From Gordionus sp. m RMFG-2023 (Eukaryota > Nematomorpha > Gordioida > Chordodea > Parachordodidae), in assembly GCF_954871325.1 (NCBI RefSeq), contig NC_088775.1:77415561-77479560 (forward strand): a stretch of 64,000 nucleotides of DNA, given 5' to 3'. The position numbers and the translations under genes are program-made. The notes beneath the pieces are model-generated. The model did not search any database. It was given only the letters and a program-made list of their open reading frames with translations, and was not told the origin of the DNA. Positions 48,991-60,236 of the stretch are shown here, in pieces. Positions within the stretch are counted from its first letter, which is position 1. The number at the start of each line of letters is the position of its first letter.

Positions 48991-51900
48991 CGGCATGCCC
49001 CAGGTCATCCAGCATCTTTGACGCCACAATTAAATTTCAAGATAATTCTATCAAACATCCTGAATCCATTATAGGCTCAAAATCGTTTCGTTCTTCCAAC
49101 AAAGAAGCATCTAATCCTTTCCCCCTTCAAAATAATCTGATTGCCAACACCCATTCTACGTCCTCTGCATCTTCCATATACCCTCTGATGGTTAACAATT
49201 TAATTTATCCCATCTGCCAAAATAAGAAACCGTTTTTTAACCTTGAAATCAAGACAGTCGATCAAAATACCATTATTCCATACCAGAGTTATGATGGGAC
49301 TAGCGCCGACCTAACATTGATAAACGAGAAATCCGACATTAAATATCCATCCATCCTGAAAAAAACTAGTAAGATTGCATACAATTTTGATACATCTAGC
49401 TCGTTCTTGAAAGGCGAAATGGATACTTTATATTGTTCTAACAGTTGTAGTAACAGTAACTTTAGTTTAAAGTGCAATAATAGTTATAAAGAAAGAAGGA
49501 ACTTGCTAGCCACATCTACTGATATCAGTGATTCCACCATTTTTAACTACGATCCATCGGAGCATTCAAAAGTTAAAGTTAAAAAATATATTTTATTTGA
49601 ACATTTTTATTTTTCATCTATTTTTCTAATAAAAAAAAAGATTTGTTATAAAAAATAAAACTATCTTTTTTTACTAATACAGGATAAAAAACTCAAAAAG
49701 GTTGTCAAGTGGCTAGATCTAGACCAATTAGAAAAAGTTCCCAACAACTCAACTCCATATACTTCTCACAAAAATCACAATATTCACAGTACCATTTTTT
49801 TAGACCCACCAGACGGATCTTCCTTCAATCATGTCAACCGTTGTATTACCTCGATCGGGTTGAAATCCTTTGATAGCAAATTCAATGATTGCTCCACCCC
49901 TTATAAAGATGAGAATAAATTGTGTAACTCGTCTACCCCAAAATTTGGTGGCATCAATAATCTTCATTCGGTTAATACTATCTCCCAAACACCGAAACTC
50001 CAATCCGGATATTTTCGTGAAAAATATTGGGACACCATTAAACAGGATAGTATCGGCTTGAGTCAGTTGATCACTGAACTAGAGATCACACGTTCGAGTC
50101 CGACAAAGATACTTCTCAACGCCCAAAAGAAAGAAATTAATAAGCCCTTGCCTCGATTAGCCCCTATCACATTTTTGCCATCTCATGTATTAGTTACTTT
50201 AACAAAATATACCTGTTATTAGATATTTTAAAGAAAATCAGTGTAGGGTTCTGGCATTAATTAAATCAATTCTAGTTTGCTTGTATTTTAAATAATTACT
50301 AGTTTTCGTTTTCAAATAAAAACATTTTATTTTACGATAATATGTATAAAAGCTTAACTTTTGGTTAATTGCCAATATTACAAATGATTTTGTATGTTGT
50401 GTTAAGCCTTAATTTTTTATAATAAACCCCTATAAATTAAAAGATTTATAAATATTTCCGTTTTTTTAATATTTATATTGGTTCAATATTTTACTAATAC
50501 TAATAATTTGCATATTAACTTTTCTTTTTTCAACCTTAAAAATTTTAAAAAAACAAAAGGTAAAAATAATATCTATTTAATTTAAATGATCAAATTGTAA
50601 CAATTAAAATTTAATTATAAATCATTATACCCCGAATCAGAATATTCATTATGAACAAATATTAAATATTGATAACACGATTAAATACTTTTTAGTAGGG
50701 ACATGGACAGGAACCTTGAGTAAATTTATGGAACGGAACTGGAACCTTCATATATAAATTTCTTATTTGTTTCTATAATTAAAAAAATAAAAAATTGTAA
50801 TTCATCTTACAGATGCGTTCTTTTTATTATTTTTTATAAGAATAAATAATCATTAGTCATATTAAACTATACCCCTAGCAAAGTAATAACAATTAGCAAA
50901 CAAGTAATAAATTATCTAAATGTCGGCATTGTGAAACCGAGATTGCCGGGAAACATAAAGGAAATTTATCAAGATATCTTAAATGAAAACAAATAATAAA
51001 AAAGAAAAAAAAATCGAAATTTTTATTGTAGAAATGTTAACTTATTATACCGAGAAGCATAATATTTCAATACCACTTACTTAGAAAACATTATGGGAGG
51101 GATTGGTTACACTAGTGAATCTAATGGTAGGCCACTTTCCAAAATAAATGATTTATTAATCTCATCGATAAAAGTTTAACTAACTTAAAAATTTAATGAG
51201 ATTATTTTAGAATATTGTTTTAATTAAATAATAACTAGGTATCACAGTTTATCAAATTAACTTACAGATACATATTGAAACTAGTTTAAGAAAATTAAGA
51301 AATGAAATTATTAGTGATATTAGTCATAAATTAATATCCCTTTAACTTATAGCAACACGTTTCGATAGAAGCATTTTAGGAATAAATATTCAATATATTA
51401 AAGAATCTATGATGGAGTTCAAACCAAACATCCTAATACATAAATTCAAAAGTCAAAGATGTTTTGCACATTTATGAATAATCAAATATATGAGATAACG
51501 ACTGACAATATTTGATTTATTTCATAAATAGCAAAACTTCTTTGACTTTTGAATTTATGTATTTGGAGTTATGGGCTACTTTATGTTCCATCATATATAA
51601 AGTTTGTAATTTCAAACTAATGCTTCTATCAAAACGTGTTGATCAAGTTTAAGGGATTTTTATGACTAATATCACTAATAATTTCATTTATTAATTATTT
51701 TTAAAAAATAGGCTAAAATAATGTCATGAATTATTCTTTCGTTTAAAAAAAAAGGTTATTTATTCATCAGTTATTTAAAAGAGTTTTTTAAAAAATCTTA
51801 AAAATTGTAGTTAACATTTCAACAATCAATAGAAATTTCGGGTTATTTTTTATTATATCATTATATTTCCTTGTATGTTTTCGTTTAAGATGTCTTAATA

Positions 51901-54538
51901 AATTTCCTTTATGTTTCTCGGCAATCTCGGTTTCACAATGCCGACATTTGGATAATTTTTTATTATCAAAAGTTCATTTAAAATTTTATTTAATAACAGT
52001 TAAATATTCTCCTTCGTTTTAATTATTTAATTTACTACATGTTAGCTATTTGTTATTATTTGCTTGTAGGGTATGGTTTAATATGACTAATAATATTTAT
52101 TTTCATAAAATAATAAACTTGTTAGATGGATTAAAATTTTTTATATGTTTGATTATAGAAATTAATAAAAATTTGTATATATATTTTTAAGAAACTGTCA
52201 CTTTGGTCTCGGAGTTTTTTCTTAAAAGATAGCAGCTCAAATTTAGAAGAAACTAATATAAATTAAAGCGCCTTAATGTTAACGGAATTTTCTTCGGCAA
52301 GAGCCTGAATAGGCGACATTTAGCCATTACCCCAACTATACTAATTACAGAAATAAGATGTTTATTTTGAGGAAGGTACTAATATATTTGCATCGTGATA
52401 CTAAGAATTTTATGGGGAAGGTATGAGGTAGGTTCCGGAATACACGTTCCGTTCCATAATTTAATTCAAAGTTCCGTTCCATGTCCCTGGTCATAATTTA
52501 TCTAAAAAAATACTTAATAATGAACAAAAAAAATTATATTTCAAAATTATTTGATAATATATTTATAATTGAAATAATTTGTAGTGGAAAAGTATTGAGT
52601 AAATTCTATTGTGATTGATGGTTATTTAAAACTCCTTTTATTTTAATTGAGTGTATTACTTTTTCATATAATAAATGCAGATATTTTTTTATAAATTGAT
52701 GATTATATAAATTTGTTTTTATATTTTTAAGTTTACCATTAAGTGTTAGATGAGACTTAGTTTATGTTTTATGTGTGTACGATATTACCAGGCCTGTAGC
52801 CATTAATTTCCAGTTGGAGGGGTCAACTGTTTATTTATGAGGACAAATTTTGCCATTTTTATTGAAAATTTATAAATTAAATATAAAAAATAATACTAAT
52901 ATAATAGGACTATTGTGATTTTTAAATTTTAACATAAATAAATTTTCGGGTTATTTATTTTTCATATGATATTAAAACTAAATTTTGTTTTCGTTTATCT
53001 TTCACTGACTCCAATTGGAATTACAACGTCAAAAATGAAATTATTAAACAATTACCTTTTACTCAATTGGTGGAAATAAGTAATTATAATTTAATTTAAG
53101 ATGGCTGCCTGAGTATCCTTCGGTGCCTGCTGGTGTTTCAGTTACACTTTAATAGAAAAATTGATATTCTAAAAAAATATTCGTCATTTTCATAATAAAA
53201 TACTCGCACCTATAAAAATTTTCATCCTCTTTAAATTTTTATTATATTATTTTAATATTTGATATGTATTGATCAGTAGCGTTACTGGGGTAAGGAGGCC
53301 TCCTAAGAATTTTGAATTTTTTTTATTAATCTATAATTAACATTTAAATATGATCGCCTGATAGGCAGAAAGTAGTTAGCCATTTTTAATATCTTGAACT
53401 AGGAAAATAGGTATTTTGAAAAAGTATTTTTCCTCATGTAAGATATTCGTCTTCTTTCAATCTTTTTCTAAAAATATATTAATATTTGACACTTGACATG
53501 TATTGATTAATTACCTTTAGGTAATATCTCATGATTAGCAGAAAATAGTCTGCAATATTTATTCTTGATTAAATCTCGCTAACATTGATGGACTTACCAT
53601 GTTTTACAATTGATTGAGATGAATCATCACGGGAACTGGCAAATTCGCCAACACTAATGTCTTTGTCGAGGAATGAAAAATGACGATTATTCTTTGTTGT
53701 TTTTTCATTTAATTGTTAATGAGTGAATGGATATTTTATAACTAATATTATCATAAGTATTTTCATGTTTATCCAATTAATCTGGCTTAGATATTTTAAT
53801 AACTAAATTTTCTATGAATTTTGGTTTTTCATTTAGATTTAAATGAATGGCGAATTAAAAGTCAATAATTAATTATTTTTTTTAATTTGGTGGTCAAAAA
53901 ATTTATCGAAATTCCATGTTTCGAGATCGGGGAAAAATTTCTGGGGTGGAGGGGGGGGGCTGCCCCCTTCTATTAGTCACAAGCCTGGATATTACACTTG
54001 AAATTAAAGTTATCATATCAATAATACCTTTTATAAATTGTAATAAAAATGAATGTTTAAGCCGGGGTCTGTTTATCATGGGATGCAGCCCATTATTTTT
54101 AAATTATCCATTTCTACCATAATATTTATTTTTTATGAGATTTTAATTGATTTTTTTCAAATGAAGCAATTTCTATTTCCCTTTTTATATTATATAAAAA
54201 AAATTATTGGCTTCTCCATTTTTGGCTCACAGACCTTCATCGCTGCCACCAACAAACAGAATGCAAACTATCATTTAGATGTTTGCGAAGGCAACGACGC
54301 CTACAAAGATATTCCAAGAAAATCCCCCGTTTCGCCTTTCAAATTCAAAACTGAATTTAGTGAACAACATATCAAAAAGACTGACGACAACCACGCCAAC
54401 GAATTTAATCGAACAGATTCTTTCTACCCTTCAAACCAAAATTCTTTTAAAAGTCTACTGGAACTTGAGAACTATAACTATCATTCAAACCTCAATTCCA
54501 GTATTTTATGGGCATTCGACCCGCTATTACAAAATTAA
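48991..54538 (+). CDS. Low-complexity Ser/Asn-rich protein gene, 5' partial
   Basis: Three exons join in frame: 48991-49571 (or -49577), 49683-50186 and 54233-54538, with GT..AG introns of about 105 bp and 4.05 kb, both phase 0. The product reads IFDATIKFQDNSIKHPE and SIYPLMVNNLIYPICQN, then KKVVKWLDLDQLEKVP, SGYFREKYWDTIKQD and IGLSQLITELEITRSSP, and ends SSILWAFDPLLQN before the stop. Composition is rich in Ser, Asn, Thr and Lys with few hydrophobic runs, so it is probably mostly disordered. I recognise no domain; the C-terminal WAFDPLL looks like a short linear motif. The first exon starts in phase 1 after caag, so earlier exons are missing, possibly including 48172-48275. The large intron holds two transposons. 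The gene converges with 54963-57128. Confidence 0.6.
50921..50990 (+). pseudogene. BED zinc finger, left arm
   Basis: Encodes C-R-H-C at the first zinc pair, then KHKGNLSRYLK followed by a TGA where the right arm has Arg, so the terminal His pair is degraded. Part of the palindromic hAT element. Confidence 0.6.
51875..51946 (-). pseudogene. BED zinc finger, right arm
   Basis: Minus strand: CRHC, then KHKGNLLRHLKRKH. All four zinc ligands (C-x2-C, H-x4-H) are present, the form expected of BED fingers in hAT transposases. No long ORF continues from it. Confidence 0.65.
52789..53987. mobile_element. hAT-like non-autonomous element with perfect TSD
   Basis: 1199 bp. Left end caggcctgtagcca; the right end in inverse is caggcttgtgacta. 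The perfect 8-bp duplication gatattac lies at 52781-52788 and 53988-53995. G-rich patches occur inside each end (ggaggggtcaac on the left; a G9 run at 53951-53959 on the right). No transposase motif is visible inside, so it is non-autonomous or fully decayed. It sits in the last intron of the 48991-54538 gene. Confidence 0.82.
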
Positions 54539-54962
54539 TTTAGAAAAATTTATAATTTTTAAAAAAAATTATACAGTGAAATGACAAATATTTATAAAAT
54601 CGGGGCATCGAAAAGTCTCATGTTTTTTTAAAGATTAAAACATACTGTTGATTATTGTGATAAAAAAATATATATTCTTAAATTATGAAATTTTTAAAAA
54701 AAATAATAATAGACTATCGAAATTTATAATAATCATTTATAACTTAAAATTTTAATGTAACTTATATTAATTGTTAATATTTTTAAATTTTCGCCAAATA
54801 GTTAATAATTTATTTATTTTATCATATGCAAATAACATTAATATTTAATATACACAATTAAAACGATTCAATATGAATCATGTTTGAAATTATTTATAAC
54901 TTTTTCTTTCTTTTTTAAACGACAATATTTAATAAAGAAATTAATTGTACGATTTTATTTTG

Positions 54963-57128
54963 TCAGTTATATTTTCGGCACGAATCATAGATATCTTTGA
55001 GTGATTCCCTGTATAGGTCAACTAAGGCCGCAGGGACCCTGTGATCTCTGCCCTGCTTTATAAGTAGAAGGTTCAAATCCCTTTTAAAGTTCGCCAATAA
55101 AAGCCTACCTTTTTTCTCACCGCTTAGCAGAGGGGAACTCGGAGCCGAGATAGCGGATCTGATATGAATTCTCGAATTTTTGTTGTTCCCCGTGTCAAAA
55201 CATGGTTCACCTGTGTCACTCATAGTGTCTTCGTCGATACGCTCGTATCTCTTATTAGTCACATTTTTATAATCGGCAAAATAATCAAATTTTGGTTTGA
55301 GTTCAACCCACCAACCGATCTTTTTTTCAGTTACTATATCATCTCTAGGTTCTAGGACCGAATCTTTTGCAACAAAATCTATATTTTCTATTAATTCGGG
55401 ACATTTTATGTTTAGAGCAGTGATAGTATTTGTGTCATACATCATTAGAGGGAATTCTTCCACTAAATCATTATTTTGATAATAGATTGGAGCATTTGGA
55501 AATGATTCCTTATTTTGTGGTTTTGTATAATAGTTATGCATATTAAAAGATTTATGAGAGGTCACTAGTTCCTTCATAACCTCGTCAAACTGAATTTTCA
55601 TCTGATGATTATTCAATTTATTAGAATCAGGAGAATCATGAAACTTGAATTTCTTATCATTTGAAAATAGTTCGTTTTCACTTTTTTTATTCATCAATGA
55701 ACTTGAAATATTGTCAAATTTTCGCTTCTGTTCGTCTAATAAATTAATCCCATCTGAACCTGAAATTTGAAATTCCAATGTTCTATCAGAATATTTATAA
55801 TTTTGACTTGAACAAGGACCCAAAAATTTATCAAATTGTTTATCGTTATTTATATCACATAAATGTATTTTGGCAGGTGGTATCATGGATATTTCACATT
55901 TTTCCTCTCTGCACGATTGTATCGGCTCTGTCCATATTATCCTTTCTACTATATCGGCACCACTTTCCTCTATACTCGAGATGATAATTTGAGGTATAGT
56001 TATTGAATTGTTTATAATTAATTTCTTCTCTAATTCAATATTTAGATTATTAAAATCTTGTCTCATTAAACCTACTATATCTGCACTATCTTGTCTCATT
56101 AAACCTACTATATCTGCGTTTCTGTGATCAATTATATCTTTCGAAAGATCAGCCATAATTTCACTGGACCCTATCGGACTTTGATATTCTGAAGATGCTA
56201 TTTCTTCTTGCGATAAAAAATATTCCCCTCCATTAAACTCTTGCGAATACTCGATATCGTTCTGGTTTAACAATCTTTCGTGTTCAAGGAAATACTTTTC
56301 GTTTTCTTCACTCGGGCTCATCTTTAAATTCTTTATCTTTTTTTTAATCTTTATCTTGCCTAAATCCATATCGTCTTCATATTTATAAATTACGTCTTTA
56401 TTGACGTCCAAAGATTGTATATACTTGAATTTTTGGGTAATTCCCATGTCATACGTGTTTTTCAACGTATTGCATTCTACAAAAGGTATTAGAATACTTT
56501 CCTTGTGCATTGGATCATATTTATTACAAGGACTTACTTTCCAGTTTTCATTATTGCTTTCTTCCAATTTTTCGTATTTTAGAATTTCATATTCTAATTC
56601 CTCGAGAGAGGAATACTCGTGATCACTTATCATGTTACCAAAAATACTTTCTTTGCAGTTGTCGGTTATATCTGCACAACTTTTAATGATACTCGGATCT
56701 TCTATGAATGTCTCTATTTTCAAATCTTCCCTCATCAAGGCAGGAATTTGGGTATAATTGCTAATAGTGCCACTCTGCTCTTCCGTCGCATTACTACGGT
56801 TCACGCTGATGTTTAAATGATTGTTAGTTTTATTTATATCGTTTGCTGATAGACTTTCACTGTTCTCTCGTTTCTTATTGCTTTTCTTTCTTCTTCTTAA
56901 TCGATTGCTTACCCTTGAACCCTCGTTATTATCGCATGATGTTTCAGTAAATTCGATACTATCATTGACATCCCCTCCATATTTACTCGAATTAGTTGTG
57001 GAAAATGAGTCTACGATTTTCTTTTTCACATCCGAAGGACTACCTTTTTTAACGCAAAGCGTCCCATCGTTTTTAGCCGTACCTCTTTGTCTGTTATTAC
57101 TACAGCAATCAAAAATGTGTTTCCACAT
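54963..57128 (-). CDS. Single-exon gene, 721-aa unrecognised protein
   Basis: An uninterrupted ATG-to-stop frame of 721 codons, far too long for chance here. It begins MWKHIFDCCSNNRQRG; the early CC pair could be a lipidation site (inference). A basic stretch RLRRRKKSNKKRE near residue 77-90 looks like a nuclear localisation signal. The middle is acidic and polar (LEELEYEILKYEKLEESN) and contains a perfect 11-residue tandem repeat, ADIVGLMRQD twice (S or F between), from a 33-bp DNA duplication at 56056-56118. A more hydrophobic and structured C-terminus has KKIGWWVELKPKFDYFADY, SAISAPSSPLLSGEKKG and LLLANFKRDLNLLLIKQG, ending VDLYRESLKDIYDSCRKYN. I recognise no domain. It converges with the 48991-54538 gene, whose stop is 424 bp away. 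No intron is required. Probably a real host protein, fast-evolving and largely disordered. Confidence 0.8.
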   Translation of the reverse strand: MWKHIFDCCSNNRQRGTAKNDGTLCVKKGSPSDVKKKIVDSFSTTNSSKYGGDVNDSIEFTETSCDNNEGSRVSNRLRRRKKSNKKRENSESLSANDINKTNNHLNISVNRSNATEEQSGTISNYTQIPALMREDLKIETFIEDPSIIKSCADITDNCKESIFGNMISDHEYSSLEELEYEILKYEKLEESNNENWKVSPCNKYDPMHKESILIPFVECNTLKNTYDMGITQKFKYIQSLDVNKDVIYKYEDDMDLGKIKIKKKIKNLKMSPSEENEKYFLEHERLLNQNDIEYSQEFNGGEYFLSQEEIASSEYQSPIGSSEIMADLSKDIIDHRNADIVGLMRQDSADIVGLMRQDFNNLNIELEKKLIINNSITIPQIIISSIEESGADIVERIIWTEPIQSCREEKCEISMIPPAKIHLCDINNDKQFDKFLGPCSSQNYKYSDRTLEFQISGSDGINLLDEQKRKFDNISSSLMNKKSENELFSNDKKFKFHDSPDSNKLNNHQMKIQFDEVMKELVTSHKSFNMHNYYTKPQNKESFPNAPIYYQNNDLVEEFPLMMYDTNTITALNIKCPELIENIDFVAKDSVLEPRDDIVTEKKIGWWVELKPKFDYFADYKNVTNKRYERIDEDTMSDTGEPCFDTGNNKNSRIHIRSAISAPSSPLLSGEKKGRLLLANFKRDLNLLLIKQGRDHRVPAALVDLYRESLKDIYDSCRKYN
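56056..56118 (-). repeat. In-frame 33-bp tandem repeat
   Basis: tcttgtctcattaaacctac followed by tatatctgc occurs twice at a 33-base interval, identical except at the last codon. It keeps the reading frame of the 721-aa protein. Confidence 0.9.
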
Positions 57129-59036
57129 AGTGAGCCTATTTTTGTTTAATTGTTTAACTTTTTAAGTTCTTGTTGATTATGTTTAAAAATCAAAAATAAA
57201 CATTACAATCCTAATCATACCATTTTTTACTTAGATATTTAGTTTAAAATTATGTAATAAAAAAAATTTAATATATTGTAGAAAATATTATAATATTTCC
57301 TTAAAAGCAATTTTCTAAATTACGTCATTAAAGCGTATAAATAACGAAGTTTGATTAGTGCAATATCTTAAAAATGATAAGCACATTCTATAATATAAAT
57401 AGATTCTTTTAAATTTTATTATATTTATATAATTAGGTTGCGAAAAAATTAATCAAATATAATATATTCGATTCAATTATTTTAAATCGTGTAATTTAAT
57501 AATCGTAATAATGAATAATTTGTTATATTTATACAGTAAACTAAATTTTTTTAGAATGAACATATTTAAATGTGGAAATATAAATTTAATTTTTTTATAA
57601 AAAGTGGGAATTAATTGCAATTATTTCTAGCTCATTATTTCGCTAATATTTGATGAAATGTCCATTCATTTCTTTGTATCTTAATTTCGCAAGCAAATAT
57701 CGCTTGAGATGTTTGTTGCCGTAATTCCAATATCACCAAAATCCTTATCGCTGATTTATACCAGATTTAGGGGAGGGGGGGGGGGGGGGAATAAAGATAT
57801 ATACAGGTTTTCTTTTTTTTTCAAAGAGGACAGTTAAGTTTTATCCATTTAACATTTTTTTAAATATCCTTATAAGGTTTTTGTTGAATTTTTCTTAACA
57901 TAAAATATATATTATAGATTTGTGAATTGAATATCATAATTTTCCATTATAACATAAATTAAACACTTGATAGGACATAATTTTTAAATGAAGTAGGAAA
58001 AATGTTTTTTTCGGTCATTGTCGGCAAACTTTTAATGAAACCCATTTTTTGAGAGATTTCGAATGTAAAATTAAGGGTTCGAATAAATTTTGTTATTTAG
58101 TAAAAAATAAAATAAAACAGTAGTTTTTGTTTTCGAACAAATAAAAAAAATAATAAATCTTAAATTTTAATAAATGATCCATAAATGCAACAATAACTAA
58201 TAAAGGGCGAAACAATCATAAGGTTTCAACAGTACGAGCAATTATTTAAAATTTTTTAACTATAATTAGATAAGAGTATTCTATAATTTCAAATCAAATA
58301 CGAATAATTTTTGAATAGATTTATATAATATCAAAAAATAGAGGATAGGGTTCAACAACCGACGTTCATTTCCTAATTAGCCGCTAACTACTTATAATTC
58401 ACTAAAAGATGAATATTATGGAAGTGAGGTTCTAAATTATAGATTTTTAGAAATCGATTTGATATAATCATTTTAAAAAAAATTTTGAGACCTAATTTTC
58501 TCGCACATTATCTGGATACCACCTTTTTAGGATAGTTTTTAAGCGGTGAACATGGAAATGCTTCTTTACTTCATTATTAAGTCATGTTAGACATTAATTT
58601 ACGACTCAAAATTGTTTCAAAACACATTTATAATAAATTTAGTAAAATGAATATATTTATGTGCATGAAGGCAATCTAAATTGTATAAAAAGAGTATGCA
58701 GAAATTATCTGGGGTTTAAAACTATGTCGTAAGGGCTCTTCGCCTTTCTAGGTTATTTTACTTATGAATATTTAATGATAATCAAATAAATGTTGTTATT
58801 TACCTTCCAGCTCGAAGAATTTTATTACCGAAGATAGAGTGAAAATGACGGCTACATATATAAATGCCAAAAGGGACAAAAATAAGTGAATTACCATCGA
58901 CCAGCCGATTTGAAAAAGTAGGGATTTAAACTCATTCCTTTTACGACAGTTGAGGAGATTAGATAATTTGAAAAGTTATATATGGATTTCCTATTCGCTG
59001 AAAAATGATCCGTAAAATGCTGAAACAGAAAAATCC
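57129..59036. other. AT-rich DNA with a long G tract
   Basis: Holds a G4-A-G15 tract at 57770-57789. Upstream of the 721-aa gene (57130-57400) I see no clear core promoter. No other gene supported. Confidence 0.45.
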
Positions 59037-59745
59037 CTCTAGAATAAGGCTTCCTTCGAGTGCTCCATTCAGGAACTTCTACAAAGGTGGGGGGGGGGGG
59101 GGGTATTACTCAAGATTGTCATTGATATAATTTTGATTTGAATTTTCTTTTTTAGGGAGATAAGAAGAAGTTAGAGGGTGAGATGAGGGATAAAGGGGTG
59201 ATTCGCCATTGGCTTAGGGAGTTTAGAGAAGTCTGGTGCCATTTAAGAATGGACCATTTTTAGGTACCAGTTTGATTTAACAAATTATTTTGATGAAGGC
59301 ATCATCTCTTCTAGTAAATTGAACTTATATATTTTTTTACTAAAAGAATAAGAATTTAAACAAAAATTTTAATTAACTTTTCTGCTGAGTAAACAGTTAT
59401 AATAATATTTTATATTTTAAAAAAATAATAAAGCATTTTAATGCTTTACTAAATACATATTAATCGAATTACTTTCAAGCTAATGAACTTATGTACTCTT
59501 TATACTAGTTTTATTTTAAAATTAGTTTGATAAATTATGAAAAATATCAAATTTATTTTTCAAATGGCTTCGCTATAAATGTTATATACTCCCTATTAAT
59601 TAATATTTTGTTAATAAAAATATTAATAAACTTCAAAATTTATTCTTATAACTAGGACCTATAGTTACATGAGTATAGACAGAGTTGTGAACCTGAATTA
59701 GGGTTCAGGAATTTAAAACTCTAATTAGCCGAAATTTTGATAAGA
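59037..59745. repeat. Diverged duplication, copy A
   Basis: Shares with 60237-60930, in the same orientation, a poly(G) tract, then agataagaagaa, gagatgagggataaa or gatgagggataaat, cgccattggcttag, ttttaggtaccag, ggcatcatctctt, aattgaacttatat and finally cagagttgtgaacc. Copy A has GDKKKLEGEMRDKG then VIRHWLREFREVW in one open frame of about 37 codons with an acceptor-like ttcttttttag before it. Copy B has an 8-base deletion there, so coding is doubtful. Confidence 0.8.
59089..59103 (+). repeat. Poly(G) tract, G15
   Basis: Fifteen consecutive G; lies at the position matching the interrupted G tract of copy B. Confidence 0.95.
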
Positions 59746-59814
59746 AAAAACTCGTAGAAAATTTATATACCCTGGTCCAATTTTTTTTTAAAGAAATCCG
59801 GGCGACAAATACTT

Positions 59815-59923
59815 TTAGGAAATATCGAGGCCGGGCCTTAAAATAAACCCGGTTTTGACCAAAAAAAAATTTTTTAATCCGGGGCAGGGCGGACAATACA
59901 AATGGTATCACCGCAGATCTCTG
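59815..59923. repeat. hAT-like terminal fragment
   Basis: The right border reads in inverse cagagatctgcggtg. Inside are ggccgggcc, aaacccggtttt and ccggggcagggcgg motifs. No transposase is present. Confidence 0.45.
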
Positions 59924-60236
59924 TTCTATACCTATATTTTTTATTATCAAAATATGTTTACTGGAATCAACGCGTATCTCTATTAGGTCGTTATCAATAG
60001 AATAGAAATTTGGGACACCAATACGCGGTTCAATAATATTATCTTCAGAATCAGTAGTAATTTTTTTAAAATTTATAAATACGAGCTGCTCTAAAAGGTG
60101 AGGAAAGGAATTGCAAAAGTTGGATAAATAATCAATGTATTTGCGATAGATTAAAAGGTTTTACTTTAATTTTAAATTCTTGTTAATATAAAGAAAAAAT
60201 AAACTTTAATAAAAAAAATCTCTCATTTGACAGTTT

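Larger units (their letters stand above)
50696..52489. mobile_element. Palindromic hAT-derived element, BED in both arms
   Basis: A 1.8 kb inverted repeat centred near 51500. The outer ends are tagggacatgga on the left and, inverted, cagggacatgga on the right, continuing with ttatggaacggaac in both. Each arm encodes the same decayed start of a hAT transposase: a BED zinc finger CRHCETEIAGKHKGNL on the plus strand (50921-50990) and CRHCETEIAEKHKGNL then RHLKRKH on the minus strand (51946-51875). Further in, LRKLRNEIISDI and RFDRSILG occur, and near the centre the left arm has YEITTDN (the ITxDNGAN block). The middle and C-terminal transposase parts are absent. The left finger has lost its last His codons; the right one is intact. 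No clear target duplication was found. The whole unit lies in the last intron of the 48991-54538 gene. Confidence 0.72.

Noticed and set aside
55164-57165. Several plus-strand ORFs
   Set aside because: Antisense shadows of the 721-codon gene.
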